Shown piece by piece: positions 58,641-64,000 of a stretch of DNA of 64,000 nucleotides. The translations under genes were made by a program, and so were the position numbers. A model generated the notes under the pieces. The model searched no databases, was not told the DNA's origin, and saw nothing but the letters and a program-made list of their open reading frames with translations. Within the stretch, counting starts at the first letter, position 1. Every line of letters begins with the position of its first letter. The DNA is from Vitellaria paradoxa (lineage: Eukaryota > Streptophyta > Magnoliopsida > Ericales > Sapotaceae): contig JAINTL010000104.1 in the NCBI GenBank assembly GCA_019916065.1, positions 62,001 to 126,000 on the forward strand, given 5' to 3'.

Positions 58641-59830
58641 AATCTGTTTTGTTTATGATTCAGTCGTATTGGTGTCTCATTTTATTTTGCTAGCTTAAGA
58701 TTTCTAAGTCCATTAAGAGTAATTTCTGGGCGTTTCTTTGGAAGGGATTCTCTATGGCTAAACATGGAGCTAAGGTGTCCTAGGAGCAGGTTTCTAGGCC
58801 GAAGAAGGTAGGTGGACTTGGTATTAAAAAGATTAAAGATTGGAATTTTGCTTCTATGGCTTGATATGTTTGGAAGATTTGCCATTCTTATTCTACATCA
58901 ATGTGGGCCTCTTGGGTTAGATTGAATTTATTGAATAAAAACCATTTTTGGGTGGCCAAGGTCCCATGGAATCGTTTGTGGACTTGGAGAAAGATTTTGA
59001 AGCTTCGAAGTAAGCTTAGGCCCTTCAACACTGTAAAGATTGGGAACGGACAGCATACTTCATTGTGGTTTGATACGTGGACGGATAGAGGCCCAATTTG
59101 CATCTCTCCAAAGGATAGAGTAATTTATGACTCTGGTTTATCTAAAGATGCCTTGGTTAGTGATATTATCTTAGATGGGCAGTGGTGCTAGCCAGTGGCA
59201 AATTCTATTGAGCTTCTTGATTTGAAAAGAGAGTTGGAGAGTATGGCTCCTCTGACCAAAGATAAATTGGATAAATTGGTGTGGAATGCTATAAAGGGGA
59301 GGGACCTTTCTGCTTAAGAAGTTTGGGATACTTTGCGTTTTCGTAACCCTTTAGTTGATTGGCGTTGTATTGTTTGGTTTAAACACCATATTCCCTGGCA
59401 TTCTTTTATTCTCTAGTTGGCCGTTAGGAATAAGCTATCTACCCAGGATAAGCTTCTCTCCCTAGGCCTTATTCAGAATGTCAGTTGTTTGTTTTGTAGA
59501 GGATTTGTTGAAGATCACAACCATTTATTTTTTAAGTGTAGTTTCTCTGAGAGGATTTGGTGTTCTATCCTTCGAAAATGTGGGTTCCAATCCGTTTTCA
59601 ATTCCTAGGCTGAGGTTCTGGAGTGGGTTGCAATTAATTTTCATGGCTCGTCACTTTTTGTTGTGATTGGGAAACTCTCCTTGGCTGCTTTAGTTTATAT
59701 TATATCGAAGGAAAGGAATAAGAGGTGGCATGAAAATTCTTATTTAGATGTAGTGACTGTTACTAGACAAATTGTGGACCTAGTAAGACATTGTATTATG
59801 TGGTGTGTTTCATTCCCAAATACTTGAACG
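58641..59830 (+). pseudogene. LINE ORF2 C-terminal region
   Basis: The segment contains FWAFLWKGF-like text near 58730, KVGGLGIKKIKDWNFASM near 58806, SLWFDTWTDRGPIC near 59064, the zinc-finger-like LFCRGFVEDHNHLFFKC near 59487 and the terminal motif SKERNKRWHEN near 59710. Stops at 58632, 58861, 59188 and 59317 mostly replace Gln or Trp. Confidence 0.82.
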
Positions 59831-60972
59831 TCATTTGATTCAAGAACGGAATATCCCTTCTTCTTTGCTGGGTTCTTAAGCTTGATTTGCTTGTGGTGGT
59901 TCTGGTGTGTGGTTTTGGTGGGTATTTCATACTAGAGCTACTGATTGTATCTGCTATTTGATGGTTGGAGTATGCTACTTTCCCTGGATGCTGCTACATA
60001 TTTGTTATGTTGCAGCATGGTCATTTAGTTGTATGATCTGCTGCAGGATTAGTCCCGTTTGTTCTTTAATTTGTTATTGGTTGCTCGTTGCTGGAGATAG
60101 CTCTTGAATGGGGTTTGTCTACAGATGTTGACAGTGGTATGCTTAGTGTTTTTAAGCAGCTGATTGATGAAGATTAATGATGGTTGGTGGCTGGTGGAAT
60201 ATGCTTCTGGATTGTTTTGTTCCCGATTGATTGGTCTAGCAATCTAGGGTGTGTTTGTTGCTTTAAGCCTACAATGTGCATATTGTATTGATTTGCACTT
60301 AATGTGGTCTTACTGTTGTTTTGGTTTATTATCTTATTGCAGGTTTTGGACATTTTAGCAACTCCGGCAGTATGGACCTGCTTAGGAAACGTCTACTTGT
60401 CGATCTGCATCGGCCTCTTGGACTCAGGGAAGATCTTTCCAAGGACCTGACATTCAATTTGCCGTTAATCTCTCCTTGCAATATCTCCATTATCTCCATC
60501 AGCCCCGTAATCACCATCTTAAATATAGGTTGGCGGCAATCGGTATTATGTTGTAGCTTCTGGGATTTGGTGGAATATCTGCAAATTCATGCAAGTGTCT
60601 AAGTTGGGTTGGAATATTTTGTTGAAGTGCTTTGGTGGAATTTGTTTTGGTGGACAAAATACACCATACTGGTGTGCTTGAGTGTGATGTCTTTACTGAG
60701 ATTTTTATTTACCGTTTCCTCTCTAATGCTTTTTAAATGCTGCTGCATGGTTGATCTTTTGTTGTGTGGATGCTAGTTTTTGTTGGCTCCCTCTATTGGT
60801 TTAATGCATGGTTAACGTTTCTCTTTTTCCCTATATACTGGATTGGTTTCTGGGGTTTGAATGCAGCTCTTGGTACTTGAGATTTCTTGTTTCAATTACC
60901 TGAGATGCATGATGTGGTATAGTTGGTCTAGCTTTGAAAACTCTAGTGTGGGATACTGATGTACGTTGCTAG
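59831..60972 (+). mobile_element. G/T-rich LINE 3' segment
   Basis: About 1.1 kb of T- and G-rich sequence (TTGCTG, GGTTGG and TGTTGC words) without plausible coding frames. It follows LINE ORF2 and ends where homology to 12909 (TTTGGAGCAATTTTTCTGC) starts at about 60973. No poly(A) tail is apparent at this edge. Confidence 0.5.
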
Positions 60973-61019
60973 TTTGGAGCAATTTTTCTGCATAAGTTTT
61001 CTAGCGTTATCTTCTGAAG

Positions 61020-61627
61020 CAATGTTTTAAAACCTGGACTGGACCGGCCAGTTCAACCGGTTGAACCGGGAACTGGTCCAAGGAACGGTTCAGTTAACAA
61101 ATAAAACCCAGTTGGATGTTAAACCAGCCTAAAACCGGTGACCCACCAGTTCAACCGGTGACCCACCAGTTCAACCGGTGAATCGATGCCAGTTTTGTCG
61201 GTATAACTGGGAATTTTTTTTTATTTTTTTGAATGGTAAAATAAATAAACTAATATGCACCAGCCTGGAATCGAACCTGGGTCTATTTTGTGGTAAAATA
61301 CTACTATCCCACTAAGCCACTGATGCTTATTATTTCTTATTTTTGCTTGGTTTTACCTATATAATATATTAGTTTTAAATGATTTTATTTTATAACACAT
61401 TTTGTTGACACTTTTTATTAGTAAAACAAAATAGAGTAAAGAATATATGAAAAAAATATAAGTTTTTAAAATTATTATATAATTCTAACATATTTTTATA
61501 TTTTATTTATATATTTAAATATATTTATGACGTCACGATTCACCTTCGGTTCAATTCCAGTTGAACCACTGACCCATGATCCAGTTACTTTTCCGGTTCG
61601 ATGAACAGTTTGATTTTTAAAACTATG
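61020..61627. mobile_element. hAT-like MITE with CCGGTT-rich ends and an internal tRNA-like module
   Basis: 608 bp, flanked by the 8-bp duplication TTCTGAAG (61012-61019 and 61628-61635). Copy A at 12935 (CTCTAAAG then TATGTTTTAG) is the empty site. The ends CAATGTTTTAAAACC and, inverted, CATAGTTTTAAAAATC are imperfect TIRs. The left arm holds many AACCGG/CCGGTT words and a 20-bp unit repeated twice at 61134-61173. A tRNA-Gly-like segment lies at 61256-61326. No protein is encoded. Confidence 0.9.
61256..61326 (-). tRNA. tRNA-Gly-derived pseudogene inside a MITE
   Basis: The 71-nt minus-strand segment begins GCATCAG and ends CTGGTGCA. All seven acceptor pairs form (one G-U) and the discriminator is A. 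It contains a perfect A box TGGCTTAGTGG (61319-61309) and a perfect B box GGTTCGATTCC (61277-61267). It closely resembles plant tRNA-Gly(GCC), but the anticodon loop reads ACC, the anticodon stem has a mismatch and a weak pair, and the T stem has an A-A mismatch. A TTTT run follows 14 nt downstream. It is likely a pseudogene or pol III promoter module rather than a functional tRNA. Confidence 0.8.
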
Positions 61628-61689
61628 TTCTGAAGTATGTTTTAGTACGCGACTAAAATATTTTATCTGTTTCCTTTTTGTCCCAAAGA

Positions 61690-61884
61690 AGCTATGCTTC
61701 AGATGATGACTAGATATGCGCCTTGACAGTTTTATTTGGTTTTGCTCTTACCAATCCAATATTGTCCCTTAAAGCAAATCGTGAGGAAAAATCTGTTAAA
61801 ATATGTGCGCATGAGGGAATTTGCTCCAGAAGTAGAAATCTACGATCAAAGTCTGTCCTTCACTTTACCAAATGTAATTTGCAG
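61690..61884 (+). pseudogene. Exon-like segment of unknown identity, copy E
   Basis: One frame is open through NPILSLKANREEKSVKICAH, EGICSRSRNLRSKSVLHFTK and CNLQ to the donor CAG|GTAAGT at 61885. The donor and most codons match 13000-13194, where small indels break the frame. The basic, Cys-containing text is not a family I can name. Its place before the later LRR exon suggests it belongs to the same gene. Confidence 0.4.
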
Positions 61885-62929
61885 GTAAGTAGGCGATGAT
61901 TCACTCTAATATTTTTAGCTAAGCCAACTTAATATTGACAATAACATAAATGGGAGTTGGAAATGAAATGTAGGAGATGGGCATATTGTTAGGTATACAC
62001 GTTGAAATGAAATCTTATCTGCCAAAAATCCCATTGAATTGTATTCAAATCCATGCCAGCTAGAATCTCTCTCTCTCTCTCTCTATATATCTCTCTCTCT
62101 CTTTTGTTTCTTGATTAGAATGCTAGCTAGAATCTTGGATTACCAATTTTTCTAGCTTTTCTTATCTATTTCATGCTCTCCCCATTAGTAATTTATGATA
62201 TAATGGGATGGGAATGTGACAACGTAGAATCCTCCAAACAAAAATAACTAGCCAATATATGTTTGTGGATAGTGAAATGTAAATAGGGCTTTTAGAATGG
62301 TTTGAAAAACAATGTTATATTTAGGAATTGTTCTTTTTTTAGATCAAATCATGAATTGACAAGATGGTTTTAGTGCCTGAAAAGAGTTTTTGGCATCTTT
62401 TTTGACATTTATGGCATGTAGTTTGTTGTTGTATGTGTAACTAAAGGAAAAAAAATAGCTTCCTATAATATCTTAAAAATTATTGGTGGTGGTGTGCATA
62501 TCTCTGAAGCTGATTATTGGTCTAATCTATACATTATTTAATGTAGAAAGCCTGACAAATGGAGTGAGCTTGCAGCGGTTGAAAATGAGTAATTCATTTT
62601 GTCTTTGTTAGCCATTAGAGTTGTATGTTTTTCTTTTAAAAGGATCAAGTTGTTCAAATGGTCATTGCCAAAATTTTTGGGCAAAATTGGAAAAGCAATT
62701 GGAGTCTTAGAAGGTGATTCCTTATATGCCAAAAAGTGTTCTTTTTTTATTATTATTACAGAAGACAACTAAATAACTTTGAAGAGTTTAAAGTGAATTG
62801 GTGCTATCTAATATGAATATTTATACATCGGTAAAATTGCTTATTTTGCAAGTTAGAGGTTGTGAGATCAGTACTCTGAAACACTCTCTAGTTCTTGGGG
62901 TTTAGACTAGTAGGTTGCCCCTCTCCAGA

Positions 62930-63048
62930 TCTTGCGTAGGAAGGAGCTTCGTGCACTATGCTACCTTTTTTATACATTTTTCAAGCTTTCTTGAAAACAA
63001 TAAGTTTTCACTGCCAATTGGGCTGGCATCTTTTTTATTATCAGGAAG
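62930..63048 (+). pseudogene. RNI-like LRR protein, later exon, copy E
   Basis: The core appears in a shifted frame (ISFHCQLGWHLFYYQE for the SFSLPVGLASFL type), with the same AGGAAG|GTATGT donor at 63049. It is closest to the copy at 14255, sharing the upstream CTCTCCAGATCTTGC text. Confidence 0.5.
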
Positions 63049-63485
63049 GTATGTCTCATTCTCTCTTAATATGTATGTTTATTTATAAAAATCGTACATC
63101 TCCTTCTCTCACTTTTGGTTTTAGTTTCTCTCAATTTTGCTCATTTATTTGGTAAGTCCAATTGCTTAGAATTGGGTGTCATGTTCACTTGCTAGTGCAA
63201 TAATAAATTAATAATTCAACTTCAAGTTGATTTTCTTGGGAGGAAATACTCTTCAAATTGGGCTAATTGTATATTTATCTTTTGTATGTGGATACAAGAC
63301 CTTAGGGGGATAAGATATTTTTCCCTGTGATTAGTCTATCAAATGTTTGCCATAATAGAACAAAGCTCCATAATGTCATAAGCTGACACAACATTTGCTA
63401 ATGTGATTCATTGATTGACTTTTCTTAATTATATTAAACATGACAGATAGGCCATGTGCAAATCACATGAAAAAAATATTCTTAT

Positions 63486-64000
63486 TAAAAGTAGAATCAC
63501 AGAAAATATATTTTCTTCTATATCATGAACTGTTACATTCCACAGATTTATACACAAACTCTTTTCTCCTTTGTAGCTACCCGTTAGCCTAAAAATCAAC
63601 AAATCAACTTCCTATAAATCAGCTCCTAAATCCCTATAAATCTGCAACTGTAATATTCCTATATTGATCAAATCATATCCCTAATATTCCTATATTTCAG
63701 ATTACAAATCAGTCCCGTAATTATCTATACTCCCCCTCAAGCTGGGAATAGATGTTAATCATTCCCAGCTTGCAAACCAAGCTTTCAAAAACAGGTTTAT
63801 GCAACCCTTTGGTTAGAATATCTGCTGTCTGCTCTCCAGTTGCAATGTAGTCCAAACATATAACCTTATTGTCAAGTTTCTCCTTAATGAAGTGTCGGTT
63901 AACCTTCACATGTTTGGTTCGATCATGGTGAACTGGGTTCTTTGCTATGTTGATTGCTGCCTTGTTGTCATAATAGATCCTCATCGGAGTATAGCCAGTC
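63486..64000 (-). mobile_element. Ty1/copia element, 3' LTR and RNase H end, cut by the window edge
   Basis: From 63984 downward the open frame reads IYYDNKAAINIAKNPVHHDR, TKHVKVNRHFIKEKLD, QTADILTKGL and CKLGMINIYSQLEGEYR, the conserved C-terminus of copia RNase H. A polypurine tract (AGCTTGAGGGGGAG, about 63743-63730) precedes the 3' LTR, which runs from about 63729 to about 63486. The LTR start is TATAGATAAT, so the canonical TG has mutated. The left flank is repeat copy E. Confidence 0.88.

Larger units (their letters stand above)
54240..60970 (+). mobile_element. LINE (L1-like), + strand, near full length, degenerate
   Basis: It starts in a CT-rich 5' region near 54255, followed by ORF1 (54306-55866), endonuclease (56357-57115), RT (57220-58640), a C-terminal region to about 59830 and a G/T-rich 3' segment to about 60970, where repeat copy E begins. 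The left flank is copia gag and the right flank is host repeat, so the copia 5' end was lost. Many in-frame TAG and TGA codons are present. Confidence 0.88.
60973..63485 (+). repeat. Segmental repeat copy E
   Basis: Apart from a MITE at 61020-61627 this is collinear with 12909-14640 of copy A, including the CT-rich tract at 62067-62102. It ends in the block homologous to 2330-2460, where copia sequence interrupts at about 63486. Exon-like pieces are at 61690-61884 and 62930-63048. Confidence 0.8.

Noticed and set aside
1..64000. CRISPR arrays, operons, bacterial-type promoters, riboswitches
   Set aside because: Introns, plant retrotransposons and microsatellites show this is plant nuclear DNA. 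No regularly spaced direct repeats of CRISPR type are present.

Overview
This is nuclear DNA from a flowering plant, most likely a dicot. The evidence is AT-rich, intron-style sequence, plant LINEs whose ORF1 is of the DUF4283/CCHC type, Ty1/copia and Ty3/gypsy elements primed by initiator-Met tRNA, and hAT-like MITEs. I see no intact host gene. Almost everything recognisable is a decayed transposable element or a gene fragment, and the species cannot be named from this window.

The backbone is one ancestral genomic segment present in several diverged copies: 431-5360 plus 10975-14640 (copy A); 14641-18015 and 19925-20597 (B); 20812-22410 plus 27745-28829 (C); 31441-38704 (D); 60973-63485 (E). 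It carries short exon-like pieces, all on the + strand. Several match, from memory, a plant RNI-like leucine-rich-repeat protein: first exon at 3657, 15388 and 21900; second exon at 3875, 15614 and 22107; a middle exon at 11648; a later exon near 1925, 14255, 28200, 32985 and 62930. The later exon of one copy lies upstream of the first exon of the next, as expected of a head-to-tail array. At 28830-30308, at the end of copy C, is a five-exon fragment of the DNA polymerase epsilon catalytic subunit gene.

Transposable elements, left to right: an LTR of a large gypsy family (1-430); a nearly full-length degenerate LINE on the minus strand (about 5361-10960); a LINE 3' fragment (16780-18015); a copia LTR at a repeat junction (20600-20811); a LINE 3' fragment with a long G/T-rich tail, interrupted by an opposite-strand LINE fragment (22411-27740); another LINE fragment (34865-35820). 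A copia element on the minus strand (38705-41051 and 53083-54235) is split by a gypsy element (41052-53082) that resembles the Del/Tekay chromoviruses. That gypsy contains two MITEs (43961-44604 and 51830-52660). A second, + strand LINE covers about 54240-60970, a MITE containing a tRNA-Gly-derived pol III module lies at 61020-61627, and the window ends inside another minus-strand copia element (63486-64000).

No element looks mobile. All carry stops, frameshifts or altered catalytic residues: FIDN for FIDD in gypsy RT, YVND for YVDD in copia RT, and DTRAS for DTGAS in gypsy protease. The most informative features are the junctions: a gypsy LTR followed by a second primer-binding site outside the element, a copia LTR exactly at a duplication breakpoint, and the polymerase epsilon fragment joined to the repeat through a short microhomology.
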